34,214 nucleotides of DNA from JBGRPZ01 sp041725955 (GTDB taxonomy: Bacteria; Bacteroidota; Bacteroidia; Bacteroidales; JBGRPZ01): NCBI GenBank assembly GCA_041725955.1, contig JBGRQE010000036.1, forward strand, positions 1-34,214, written 5' to 3'. Position numbers and translations under genes: made by a program. The notes below the pieces were generated by a model, which was not told the origin of the DNA, did no database searches, and saw only the letters and a program-made list of their open reading frames with translations. The first letter of the stretch is position 1, and the number at the start of each line of letters is the position of its first letter. Below, in pieces: positions 7,945 to 15,912 of this stretch.

Positions 7945-9125
7945 TACTTATTATTGTCAATTTTTTTATGTACAAATTCAGCTGTCGTAATTCTTGCTAG
8001 TCGATCTGATTCAAAAAGATCTTCGAGGTTTGGTGTTGCTATATGATGAGTTTGAGCCAAACACTTTTCGATTAGTTCAGGGATTTGCAAGAATTTAATT
8101 TTTTCTTTTAAGAAAGCATCCACTACCACTTCATTAGCCGCATTTAAAATACATGGTGCATTTCCCCCTTTTTCCAGAGCTTCATATGCCAAGTTTAAAC
8201 ATCTGAATTTTGATGTGTCTGCTTGTTCAAACGTAAGTTCAGGATAATCTAGAAAGCTAAAACGTTTAAATTTTGTTTTTAATCTATCGGGATATGAAAA
8301 GGCATATAAAATTGGAATTTTCATATCCGGTAAACCCATTTGAGCCTTTAAAGCACCATCATTAAATTCTACCAATGAATGGATAATAGACTGTGGGTGA
8401 ACTATAACTTTTATTTGTTCACTTTCTAGTTTGAATAACCATTTTGCTTCAATTACTTCTAAACCTTTGTTCATCATAGAAGCACTGTCGATGGTTATTT
8501 TACTACCCATTTCCCAGTTCGGATGTTTTAGAGCTTGTTCTTTACGAACACTTTTTAGTTGCTCATAAGTAAATGTTCTAAAAGGTCCTCCTGATGCAGT
8601 TAGGTAAATTTTATTTATTTGATTATTTTTTTCTCCTGTTAAGCACTGAAAAATAGCAGAATGTTCACTGTCGACAGGATATATATTTACGTTTTTTTCT
8701 TCTGCTAATTTTGTTACTAATTCTCCGGCAACAACCAGAGTTTCTTTATTTGCTAAAGCAATGGTTTTCTCAGCCTGAATTGCTTTTATTGTCGGTTTCA
8801 ATCCTACAAATCCTACAAGTGCAATTAAGCAAACATCTACTTCAGGTAAGCAAACCACCTCACAAAGGCCTTTTTCTCCTTGAAGGACTTGGATTTTATA
8901 TGGTTCTAATTCATTTTTTACCTTAGAATATAGGGCGCTATTACCGATTACCACATATTTGGGGCGAAACTCTTTTGCTTGCTGAATTAATAAATCTGCT
9001 TGTGTGTTTGCTGTTAAAGCAATTACTTCAAAATGATTCTCTTGTTCTTTTACTACTTCCAATGCTTGAGTTCCAATAGAACCAGTTGAACCAAGGATTG
9101 CTATTCTTTTCTTTCTCTTCACCAC
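7944..9125 (-). CDS. dxr: 1-deoxy-D-xylulose-5-phosphate reductoisomerase
   Basis: This enzyme converts 1-deoxy-D-xylulose 5-phosphate to 2-C-methyl-D-erythritol 4-phosphate with NADPH, the committed step of the MEP isoprenoid pathway. The 393 residues have the N-terminal nucleotide-binding motif GSTGSIGTQAL, the metal-binding region VDSEHSAIFQ, SASMMNKGLEVIEA, and HPQSIIHSLVEF, all as expected for an active enzyme of normal length. It lies between an M23 peptidase gene (31 bp upstream) and rseP (overlapping by one base), which makes a three-gene operon likely. The unusual point is that mvaD and a mevalonate-kinase-like gene of the alternative pathway occur in the same window. Confidence 0.96.
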   Translation of the reverse strand: MVKRKKRIAILGSTGSIGTQALEVVKEQENHFEVIALTANTQADLLIQQAKEFRPKYVVIGNSALYSKVKNELEPYKIQVLQGEKGLCEVVCLPEVDVCLIALVGFVGLKPTIKAIQAEKTIALANKETLVVAGELVTKLAEEKNVNIYPVDSEHSAIFQCLTGEKNNQINKIYLTASGGPFRTFTYEQLKSVRKEQALKHPNWEMGSKITIDSASMMNKGLEVIEAKWLFKLESEQIKVIVHPQSIIHSLVEFNDGALKAQMGLPDMKIPILYAFSYPDRLKTKFKRFSFLDYPELTFEQADTSKFRCLNLAYEALEKGGNAPCILNAANEVVVDAFLKEKIKFLQIPELIEKCLAQTHHIATPNLEDLFESDRLARITTAEFVHKKIDNNK

Positions 9126-9156
9126 AAGAGCTTAGTTTTAAGTTGATATAATGTTT

Positions 9157-10050
9157 TTAAAAAACCATATATTTTTGAGGATCGACAGGCATACCATTGT
9201 ACCATAATTCGAAATGTAGATGAGGTCCTGTGGCTAATTGCCCACTTTCTCCTATAATCGCAATTGCTTCACCTGCTTTTACATGTTCGCCAGTTTTTTT
9301 CAGTAAAACGCTATTGTGTTTATATATAGACAAATAATTACCTGGGTGTTGTATTATTAATACATGCCCATTGTCGGATGTCCAATCTGAAAAAAATACA
9401 GTGCCATCTTTAACACATTTAACTGCTTCATTTTCTTTTGCAACTACATCTATACCAAAATGCCCGTTTCCAGGTTGATATTTGTCAGTGATAAAACCTT
9501 TTATAGGTGGAAGAAAAGCTCCATATTCCTTGCCTACCTGTTGGTTTTCCTGATTGTTGTCTGTGCCAAAGGAATTGTTACGAAGATTTTTTTCATATTC
9601 GTTACGTAATAATGAATCTGCTTGTGATTTTCTATCAAGTATGGTATCGTAGTTTTTCTGACTTGTATTTGTGATGGAATCACCTTGTATAGGATTTTTG
9701 GGTTCTTTACCCTCAATAATTCTCTTTATATTTGAAAGATAAATCTGGTTTTGTCGAATAGAGTTTTGAGCACTATCTGCCAATTTATTCATTTTGTATA
9801 AATCTTTCGACAAGTCTAGTTTAGAGTAACCAGGAATCAATTCACGAATTGGTGTAAACATTATTAAGCTGGAAGTAATTCCTACGATTAAAAATGTAAA
9901 TACAATTACTATCGTTATCACATTGACTCTGGATACTTTGATACTGGCTCTTTCCTCAAAAGTATTGTCGTTTTGTACAGCAATTCTATATTTACGCGAA
10001 TACTTTTCTTTCCAGTTATCTTGGTTTTTGTCAAAAAAATTTGAAGCCAT
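9157..10050 (-). CDS. M23 family membrane-anchored peptidase
   Basis: This is a 297-residue LytM-type protein. Residues 1-42 are cytoplasmic and charged, and one membrane segment lies at about 43-66. A probable helical linker spans about 80-160, and the M23 zinc peptidase domain about 178-295. The zinc ligands are His197 and Asp201 (GHFGID) and His279 in the HLH motif (GPHLHFELW), with His245 (YKHN) and His277 as catalytic histidines. All are present, so it should cut peptidoglycan cross-bridges or stem peptides at the periplasmic face. It is the first gene of the row with dxr and rseP. A TATTTTTG octamer on the minus strand (10071-10078) matches the -7 consensus, but I see no matching -33 element. 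Confidence 0.9.
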   Translation of the reverse strand: MASNFFDKNQDNWKEKYSRKYRIAVQNDNTFEERASIKVSRVNVITIVIVFTFLIVGITSSLIMFTPIRELIPGYSKLDLSKDLYKMNKLADSAQNSIRQNQIYLSNIKRIIEGKEPKNPIQGDSITNTSQKNYDTILDRKSQADSLLRNEYEKNLRNNSFGTDNNQENQQVGKEYGAFLPPIKGFITDKYQPGNGHFGIDVVAKENEAVKCVKDGTVFFSDWTSDNGHVLIIQHPGNYLSIYKHNSVLLKKTGEHVKAGEAIAIIGESGQLATGPHLHFELWYNGMPVDPQKYMVF

Positions 10051-10152
10051 GGCTATAATTATTTGCTGGACAAAAATATAAAATAATCTGACTTTATCTA
10101 CGATAGTACTAAAAGGGATTTTTGTTAACTTATTCTAGTCGTGCAGAGATTA

Positions 10153-10184
10153 TTTGTAGATGCAAAGTTGAAGTAATATATTTG
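10153..10184 (+). promoter_or_regulatory. Bacteroidota-type promoter P1 of porW/sprE
   Basis: TTTG at 10153-10156 (the -33 element), a 20-bp spacer, then TATATTTG at 10177-10184, an exact match to the -7 consensus TAnnTTTG. It lies about 90 bp before the porW/sprE start codon. Confidence 0.6.
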
Positions 10185-10213
10185 TGTACTTTTAAAAAAT
10201 AAAAATAACTTTG
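10181..10213 (+). promoter_or_regulatory. Bacteroidota-type promoter P2 of porW/sprE, overlapping P1
   Basis: TTTG at 10181-10184, a 21-bp spacer, then TAACTTTG at 10206-10213, again an exact -7 match. The TTTG of the P1 -7 box serves as the -33 box of P2. The in-frame TTG at 10211 lies inside this element, so translation is very unlikely to start there. The ATG at 10271 is preferred. Confidence 0.55.
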
Positions 10214-10270
10214 CGAGTTGAAAAGTACGGCATTAAATCCACAGTTGGTTCAATTAATTTGGAATATTCA

Positions 10271-12892
10271 ATGAGAAAATTGACACTAGGGCTTCTGGCT
10301 ATCATACTTCTTTTTACTTCTTGTTCGACAAAGAAAAATACATTTACAAGGAGATTGTATCATAATTTAACTTCGCATTATAATATCTATTGGAATGGTA
10401 GAGAAGCTTTTAGAGAAGGGGTGAAAAACTTTAACTCTTCTTTGAAGGATGATTATAATTTCATTATTCCTGTTTATAATTATGGTGATGAGTCGAATGC
10501 TCAATCTATATTTGCAAATATGGATCGTGCTATAGAGAAGTCTTCTTTATGTATCCAAAAGCACTCAATTTATAAAAATAATAAAGAGCATATTAAGTGG
10601 ATAGATGACTGTTATTTTTTAATTGGGAAGTCATATTTTTATAAACATGAGTACATTAGTGCTCGACGTACTTTTGGATTCGTACAACGAGAATATAAAG
10701 ATAATCCGATAAAATATGACGCTACTTTGTGGCTTGCGAAAACATATATATGTCAAGAGCAATATGAGAAAGCTTTAATTCAAATGAATAACCTTCTTGT
10801 AGCTCGAAATAATAGTAATTTTCCAAATCATATTAAACAAGAAATAAATCTGAATTTTGCTGATTTATATGTTAAGCAAAAGAAATATGAGGAAGCTATT
10901 CCATATTTAAATAAAGCTTTGAGATATTCTCTATCTAAAGATATTACTGCTAGAGTTTATTTCATTTTGGCTCAAATTTATCAGGAAACAGGCAATCTTG
11001 AAAAAGCAGGAGAAAACTATTCTGCATGTATAAAAAAGCGTCCTCCATATGAAATGGAATTTCAGGCTCAGATTAGTAGAGCACAAAGCTTTCAAACTCA
11101 AAATGCAGATGGAAAAGGCTTGGTTCGTGCACTGAAAAAGATGCTTAAGGAATCGAAAAATAAGAGTTTTAGAGATCAAATTTATTATGCATTATCAGAT
11201 GTTGCTTTTGCCGAAAAGCAGGATTCTGTAGGAAAGCATTATCTGGCTCGTTCAGTAGCGACCAGTTTGGAGAATAAGTATCAAAAAACGAAATCATCAT
11301 TAAGATTGGGGGAAATCTATTTTGATGAATCTAAGTATTCTTTGGCACAAGCATATTATGACACCGCTTCTCAGAACATTCCTGATATGTATCCCAATTA
11401 CAAGGCTATTATGGCCAAGGCGGAAGTGTTGTCTGAACTTGTTTTAGATGTAGAAACTATTTATAGTCAGGATAGTTTGCAGCGTGTTGCTAAATTACCA
11501 GAAGAAGAAAGATTGACTTTTATCAATGATTTGATTGATAAGTATATTGAAGAAGAAGAAAATAAAAAAGATGAGGAGTGGGGAGATCAACTTGCTATGT
11601 TGAATGGTGAAGGCCCTAGTTTTGGTGAAGGAGAAAATGCAGGGAACTGGTATTTTTATAATACTTCCTTAATTAGCAAGGGAATGGCTGATTTTGGCAC
11701 AAAGTGGGGTGATCGTAAATATGGTGATTTGTGGCGATTAAGTGACAAACTTGAAGTAAATACAGAAGAGTTGGAAGCAACTCCTTCTGACTCAACTTCT
11801 GTACAGAATGATAGCTTGCAGATGTTGGCTACCGATCCTCATAAGGTAGAATATTACTTAAAATCACTTCCTTTGACTCCGGAAAAATTGATTGTTTCCG
11901 ACTCTCTTCTTGTTGAGGCATTTAATAATCTTGGATTTTTATATTATCAAGGATTGAAAGATTATCCGAATGCAGCTAAAACTTATGTGGATTTTCTGGA
12001 GAGATTCCCTGAGAATAAATATAATTTGGCAGCCTATTATGCACTATATAAAATAAAGTTGGCTCAGAAAGAAGATGAAGAGGCCGAGAAATACAAACAG
12101 ATTATTCTAACTCAGTTTCCTAATTCAAATTATGCTATGGTAATTCAAGATCCTGAGTACTATAAAAAACTTAATGCAGAGAAAAGTGCTGCAGGAAATT
12201 TTTATACAAAAGTATATAAGGCTTGGAGTAAAGAACAATATTATCGAGTAATTGATTATGCCAATGAGGCAGAAACTCAATTTGAAAATGATAGTCTTTA
12301 TTTTCCAAGAATAGAATATCTAAAAGCATTGTCAATAGGAAAAGTTGACGTTCAGGATAGTATGATGGTTGTTCTAAATCATCTTGTTGAACGCTTTCCT
12401 CAAAGTGAAGTTTCAGCATTGGCTACTAATATTATTAATTATAACGAAAACGGTACTGTAGAAGAAGTTGAAAAAGAAGAAGGTCCAGTAGACTTAGAAC
12501 TTATAAAAGCGGATTCGTTATATTCTTATGATCCAAATGCTAAATTTTATGTTGGAATTGTAGTCGCAAATAGCAACGTAAATATAAATGCCTTAAAGAT
12601 AAAAATTGCCGATTTCAATAAGAAGTTTTATCGGACAAGAGAATTTAAGGTGCAAAGTATACTTTTAAATAATCAATTTACTTTTATAAGTATACGTGCC
12701 TTTGAAACAGCTCAACCAGCTTTATCATATCGAGATAATATTGATAATAGCGAATATGTGTTTTCTGCTGTCTTGAAGGAAGATTATTTTACATTTATTA
12801 TTTCACAAGAAAATTACCCTATACTATATAATGAAAAGAATATAGGTGGGTACTTGAAGTTTTTTGAACAAAAATTTATTTCAAATAAATAA
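10271..12892 (+). CDS. porW: Type IX secretion system lipoprotein PorW/SprE (TPR protein)
   Basis: This is a large TPR lipoprotein that supports T9SS secretion and, in gliding species, motility. The 873-residue product starts with a lipoprotein signal peptide, MRKLTLGLLAIILLFTSC, with the lipobox Cys at 18. The start at ATG 10271 is chosen because it opens this signal exactly and the promoter elements lie just before it; an in-frame TTG 60 bp upstream is inside a promoter. The conserved N-terminus of the family, HYNIYWNGREAF, follows at about residues 38-49. TPR-type helical repeats cover most of residues 90-400 and 560-680, with an acidic linker around 435-455. The C-terminal part, about 765-870, is a separate alpha/beta region. 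The bactofilin gene follows 8 bp later. Confidence 0.85.
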   Translation: MRKLTLGLLAIILLFTSCSTKKNTFTRRLYHNLTSHYNIYWNGREAFREGVKNFNSSLKDDYNFIIPVYNYGDESNAQSIFANMDRAIEKSSLCIQKHSIYKNNKEHIKWIDDCYFLIGKSYFYKHEYISARRTFGFVQREYKDNPIKYDATLWLAKTYICQEQYEKALIQMNNLLVARNNSNFPNHIKQEINLNFADLYVKQKKYEEAIPYLNKALRYSLSKDITARVYFILAQIYQETGNLEKAGENYSACIKKRPPYEMEFQAQISRAQSFQTQNADGKGLVRALKKMLKESKNKSFRDQIYYALSDVAFAEKQDSVGKHYLARSVATSLENKYQKTKSSLRLGEIYFDESKYSLAQAYYDTASQNIPDMYPNYKAIMAKAEVLSELVLDVETIYSQDSLQRVAKLPEEERLTFINDLIDKYIEEEENKKDEEWGDQLAMLNGEGPSFGEGENAGNWYFYNTSLISKGMADFGTKWGDRKYGDLWRLSDKLEVNTEELEATPSDSTSVQNDSLQMLATDPHKVEYYLKSLPLTPEKLIVSDSLLVEAFNNLGFLYYQGLKDYPNAAKTYVDFLERFPENKYNLAAYYALYKIKLAQKEDEEAEKYKQIILTQFPNSNYAMVIQDPEYYKKLNAEKSAAGNFYTKVYKAWSKEQYYRVIDYANEAETQFENDSLYFPRIEYLKALSIGKVDVQDSMMVVLNHLVERFPQSEVSALATNIINYNENGTVEEVEKEEGPVDLELIKADSLYSYDPNAKFYVGIVVANSNVNINALKIKIADFNKKFYRTREFKVQSILLNNQFTFISIRAFETAQPALSYRDNIDNSEYVFSAVLKEDYFTFIISQENYPILYNEKNIGGYLKFFEQKFISNK

Positions 12893-12900
12893 TCGTAAAC

Positions 12901-13317
12901 GTGTTGTGGTCATCAAATAATAAGGAAGAATTGAAAAAGAAGAAAAATGCATCGGGGGGCTTTGACGGTCCAGAAAGAAATATTATCGGCAATGGGACAA
13001 AGATTGTTGGTGAAGTAAATTCCTCAGGTGATTTTAGAATTGATGGTGAACTTGAGGGCAAAATTAACTGTGAAGGTAAAATTGTTATCGGTGAACCAGG
13101 GTTGATTAATGGAGAAGTGCATTGTTCTGAAATAGATATTTCTGGTCGTATGATTGGTCAGTTGTTTGTTTCAGATCTAGCTACACTTACTTCTACTGCA
13201 GATTTTAAGGGGGAAGTAAAAGCGGGTAACTTAGCTATTGAACCAGGAGCTAAATTCTCGGGAACTAGTGAAATGACCGAAAGTTCTCGTTTGTTGAATA
13301 AAGCAAATAATGGGTAA
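12901..13317 (+). CDS. Bactofilin (polymer-forming cytoskeletal protein)
   Basis: Bactofilins polymerise without nucleotide into beta-helical filaments at the inner membrane and scaffold envelope enzymes. This 138-residue protein has a short polar N-terminal tail and then a bactofilin domain, about residues 27-125, built of short repeats such as GDFRIDGELEGKI, GKIVIGEPGLINGEV and ISGRMIGQL. The glycine and valine/isoleucine spacing fits beta-helix turns. There is no ATG: the reading frame opens with GTG (12901) or TTG (12904), 8 bp after the porW/sprE stop, and translational coupling may help initiation. Its stop overlaps the next start by 8 bp. The position after a T9SS gene suggests co-transcription, though a shared function is only inference. 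Confidence 0.88.
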   Translation: MLWSSNNKEELKKKKNASGGFDGPERNIIGNGTKIVGEVNSSGDFRIDGELEGKINCEGKIVIGEPGLINGEVHCSEIDISGRMIGQLFVSDLATLTSTADFKGEVKAGNLAIEPGAKFSGTSEMTESSRLLNKANNG

Positions 13318-13531
13318 TATTGGGAAGAAACCCAATAAGAAATTAGGGAGTGACTATGCAAGATACTCCTCCATAACTATTCAGATAGTAATTGTTATTA
13401 TTCTATTTACTTATGGAGGAGTACAAGCAGATAAATATTTAAACATATACCCTGTGCTTACTTTGATTGGTGCTATTGGAGGGGTTGCTATAGCATTGTA
13501 TTTGGTAGTAAGGGAGTTGTTGAAAAAGTAA
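13310..13531 (+). CDS. AtpZ/AtpI-like small membrane protein
   Basis: A 73-residue protein with a basic, polar N-terminus and two membrane segments at about 22-40 and 47-68. The short loop between them contains GGVQADKYL. Size, topology and the Gly-rich second helix (TLIGAIGGVAIALYLV) fit the AtpZ/AtpI family, whose members sit before ATP synthase F0 genes and assist c-ring assembly or Mg/Ca transport. The start overlaps the bactofilin gene by 8 bp. No ATP synthase gene follows in the window. Confidence 0.75.
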   Translation: MGNIGKKPNKKLGSDYARYSSITIQIVIVIILFTYGGVQADKYLNIYPVLTLIGAIGGVAIALYLVVRELLKK

Positions 13532-13537
13532 TTGACT

Positions 13538-13921
13538 ATGAATGGGCTTGATAAAAAATATATTCTTATACTCTTTTTATGTTCGCTTTTTTTCTTCGTT
13601 TTAGGATTGCTAGGGTATTTTGTGGCAAGTTTAAGTAATGTCTTTTCTTCTTCTTTACTCTGGGTGAGCATTGTAATCTTTGCAGTTTTTCTTTTGCACA
13701 ATATTTTAACTCAAAAGAAAAAACTAAAAGGAGGAGGATTTATTAGTATGATTATTTTGGGGACCGGATTAAGAATGATTATTCTTTTATCTGTTTTTTT
13801 AATACGTTTTTTTATTGATTCAAAAGGAATTGTTCCTTTTACATTAGGGGTAGGGAGTAATTATATAATTTTGCTGATCGCCGAAGTGTTTTATATGAAT
13901 AGAACTTTAAAAAGTAATTAA
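13538..13921 (+). CDS. Small four-helix membrane protein, possibly AtpI-like
   Basis: A 127-residue hydrophobic protein with four predicted membrane segments at about 8-30, 40-57, 69-90 and 103-119 and a Lys-rich loop (QKKKLKGGG) in the middle. I chose ATG 13538, 6 bp after the previous stop; a TTG two codons earlier is possible. Size, topology and its place directly after an AtpZ-like gene suggest the ATP synthase subunit I family, which normally precedes atpB. There is no clear signature, so this rests on context. No atpB follows; the next gene belongs to pterin synthesis. Confidence 0.5.
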   Translation: MNGLDKKYILILFLCSLFFFVLGLLGYFVASLSNVFSSSLLWVSIVIFAVFLLHNILTQKKKLKGGGFISMIILGTGLRMIILLSVFLIRFFIDSKGIVPFTLGVGSNYIILLIAEVFYMNRTLKSN

Positions 13922-14037
13922 TGCATTTTGAGTTTTTTTGTGTTAAACGTAGAGGAAGTTTCAAACAAAGAAAGCCTAAATGAGGTTAATATAAGTAGTT
14001 AAACATCATAGCTTTTTATGTAAAAAAACCTCTGCTT

Positions 14038-14481
14038 ATGATATATGTAACTCGAAGGGAAAGGTTTAATTCTGCCCACCGACTTTTCCGTCCCGACTTT
14101 TCCAATAAGCGTAATAATGAAGTCTTTGGTAAATGCTCAAACCCCAATTGGCATGGGCATAATTATGAGCTTTTTGTTACTGTCAAAGGCAATATCTCAT
14201 CAGAAACAGGGTTTCTTGTGAATATTAGAGATCTTAGTGTTTTGGTCAATGAATTGGTGATTTCAAAATTAGATCACTCGAATATTAATATTGAAGTGGA
14301 TTTCATGGCTGATTTAAATCCAACTACGGAGAATTTAGCTGTAGCAATTTGGAATCAGTTAGAAAATCCAGTTAAAGATTTAGGAGCAATTTTACATAGG
14401 GTTAAATTATTTGAAACCGAAAATAATTTTGTAGAATATTACGGTGAAGAAACATTCAAAATCGAATCAAATGAGTTTTGA
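14038..14481 (+). CDS. 6-pyruvoyl-tetrahydropterin synthase, animal-type (PTPS/QueD superfamily)
   Basis: This is a 147-residue T-fold enzyme acting on 7,8-dihydroneopterin triphosphate. The zinc ligands are His14 (NSAHRL) and His39 and His41 (WHGHNY). The catalytic Cys33 lies in VFGKCSNPNWHGH, Asp79-His80 in KLDHSNIN, and the substrate-anchoring Glu126 in FETENN. The spacing Cys-x5-HGH and the blocks TTENLAVAIW and LFETENNFVEYYGE match the mammalian 6-pyruvoyl-tetrahydropterin synthase as I recall it much better than E. coli QueD, which has Cys-x3-HGH. The favoured reaction is therefore formation of 6-pyruvoyl-tetrahydropterin on the way to tetrahydrobiopterin; queuosine-type activity remains possible. 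Its last 11 bases overlap folE, so the enzyme and its substrate supplier are translated together. Confidence 0.85.
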   Translation: MIYVTRRERFNSAHRLFRPDFSNKRNNEVFGKCSNPNWHGHNYELFVTVKGNISSETGFLVNIRDLSVLVNELVISKLDHSNINIEVDFMADLNPTTENLAVAIWNQLENPVKDLGAILHRVKLFETENNFVEYYGEETFKIESNEF

Positions 14482-15091
14482 CGAGAAAAATACCATCAAC
14501 TACGAAAAAGTAGAGCTGTATCATCCTGATACACTTGATCTAATGAAAGGTCATTATCGTGAATTATTAGCCTTAATGGGTGAAGACCCTGATCGTGAAG
14601 GATTAATAAAAACGCCTGAACGTGTTGGAAAAGCTATGCAGTTTCTAACGCAAGGATATACAATGGATCCTATTGAAATTCTAAATTCGGCTAAATTCAA
14701 GGAAGACTATCGTGAAATGGTAATTGTTAAGGACATAGAAATTTTTTCTTTGTGTGAACATCATATCCTGCCATTTATTGGTAAAGCTCATGTGGCTTAT
14801 ATTCCTAATGGATATATAACCGGCCTTAGTAAGATTGCCAGGGTTGTTGAAGTTTTTGCTCGTCGTCTTCAAGTTCAAGAACGAATGACTTTGCAGATCA
14901 AAGATGCTATTCAAGATACTTTAAAACCTTTAGGTGTTGCTGTGGTTATCGAAGCTAAGCATTTATGTATGGCAATGAGAGGTGTGCAAAAGCAAAACTC
15001 TTATACCACTACCTCTGATTTTACTGGGGCTTTTACAAAAGCTGAAACGCGAAATGAATTTTTGCGACTTATTTCGTCAGATCTTCATTAA
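14471..15091 (+). CDS. folE: GTP cyclohydrolase I
   Basis: This enzyme converts GTP to 7,8-dihydroneopterin triphosphate, the entry point to folate, biopterin and queuosine. From ATG 14471 the product is 206 residues, the usual family length. An in-frame GTG nine codons upstream is less likely. The zinc ligands are Cys95 and His98 in SLCEHHILPF and Cys166 in HLCMAMRG. The motifs GKAHVAYIP, GLSKIARVVEVFARR and QVQERMT are also present. The start overlaps the end of the PTPS gene by 11 bp, indicating co-translation. A weak AT-rich hairpin (TTGATA/TATCAA, about 15113-15130) lies in the gap before the next gene. Confidence 0.96.
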   Translation: MSFDEKNTINYEKVELYHPDTLDLMKGHYRELLALMGEDPDREGLIKTPERVGKAMQFLTQGYTMDPIEILNSAKFKEDYREMVIVKDIEIFSLCEHHILPFIGKAHVAYIPNGYITGLSKIARVVEVFARRLQVQERMTLQIKDAIQDTLKPLGVAVVIEAKHLCMAMRGVQKQNSYTTTSDFTGAFTKAETRNEFLRLISSDLH

Positions 15092-15150
15092 AAATTTAAT
15101 TAGGTAAGGTTTTTGATATATTTTTATCAACTAATTTTAAATTTTATACT

Positions 15151-15876
15151 ATGTTTCAAGAAAAAGAAGAAGTTCTATTTTCATCGGTGGGTCGTGAACG
15201 ATCTATGGCAAAAACATTTATGGCAAATGTTTTTTCCTGGATGTTTATAGCTCTTGCTATTACAGGAACTGTAAGCTATTATTTTGCTAAAGAACCTAGT
15301 TTGATATCTCTTTTGTTTAATCCTGAAACTGGTGGTATGAGTATCTTAGGTTGGATAGTTATGCTTGCTCCTCTAGGTTTTGTATTTTTAATGAGCTTAG
15401 GATTTAACAAATTATCTTATCCTGTAATAACAGCTCTTTATATTGTTTATTCCATTCTTATGGGGATGAGTTTAAGCTTTATCTTCTTGGCATACACGGC
15501 AAGTTCTATTTATTCTGCTTTTGGAGTAAGTGCTTTGACTTTTGGGGTTATGGCTATTATGGGATATACAACAAAAACCGATCTTACCAAATTTGGTTCT
15601 ATACTAACCATGGCTTTAATTGGTTTGGTTGTAGCTATGTTGATTAATTTCTTTTTACAAAGCAGTGCCATGGGGTATATTATTTCTATAGCAGGTGTTT
15701 TGATTTTTACAGGCTTGGTAGCTTATGATGTTCAAAAATTAAAACGCATTGGAGCTGGAGCAGAATATGGTACCGAAACCACTAATAAGTTGGTGATTTT
15801 AGGTGCTTTAACACTTTACCTTGACTTTGTGAATTTATTTTTATTTTTACTGCGACTTTTTGGAGGTAGAAAGTAA
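15151..15876 (+). CDS. Bax inhibitor-1/YccA family membrane protein
   Basis: A 241-residue integral membrane protein with seven hydrophobic segments between about residues 27 and 238. The family features visible are the N-terminal polar region followed by FMANVFSWMFIALAITG, the motif VAYDVQKLKRIG near 190-201, and the C-terminal LYLDFVNLFLFLLRLFGG. Acidic residues in these last two motifs form the pH-sensing Asp pair in the TMBIM family, whose members can leak calcium or protons. In bacteria the role is uncertain; the YccA branch interacts with FtsH. It stands 59 bp after folE and 36 bp before fabD, so it may be co-transcribed with either. Confidence 0.92.
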   Translation: MFQEKEEVLFSSVGRERSMAKTFMANVFSWMFIALAITGTVSYYFAKEPSLISLLFNPETGGMSILGWIVMLAPLGFVFLMSLGFNKLSYPVITALYIVYSILMGMSLSFIFLAYTASSIYSAFGVSALTFGVMAIMGYTTKTDLTKFGSILTMALIGLVVAMLINFFLQSSAMGYIISIAGVLIFTGLVAYDVQKLKRIGAGAEYGTETTNKLVILGALTLYLDFVNLFLFLLRLFGGRK

Positions 15877-15912
15877 ATTTTTGAAGAGAATTATTATTTC
15901 AAATCCTTATAT

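Noticed and set aside
10211..10270. Upstream TTG start extending porW/sprE by 20 residues
   Set aside because: The TTG lies inside a -7 promoter element, and the ATG at 10271 opens a perfect lipoprotein signal peptide.
14444..14470. GTG start nine codons upstream in folE
   Set aside because: ATG 14471 gives the normal family length and the typical stop-start overlap with the PTPS gene.
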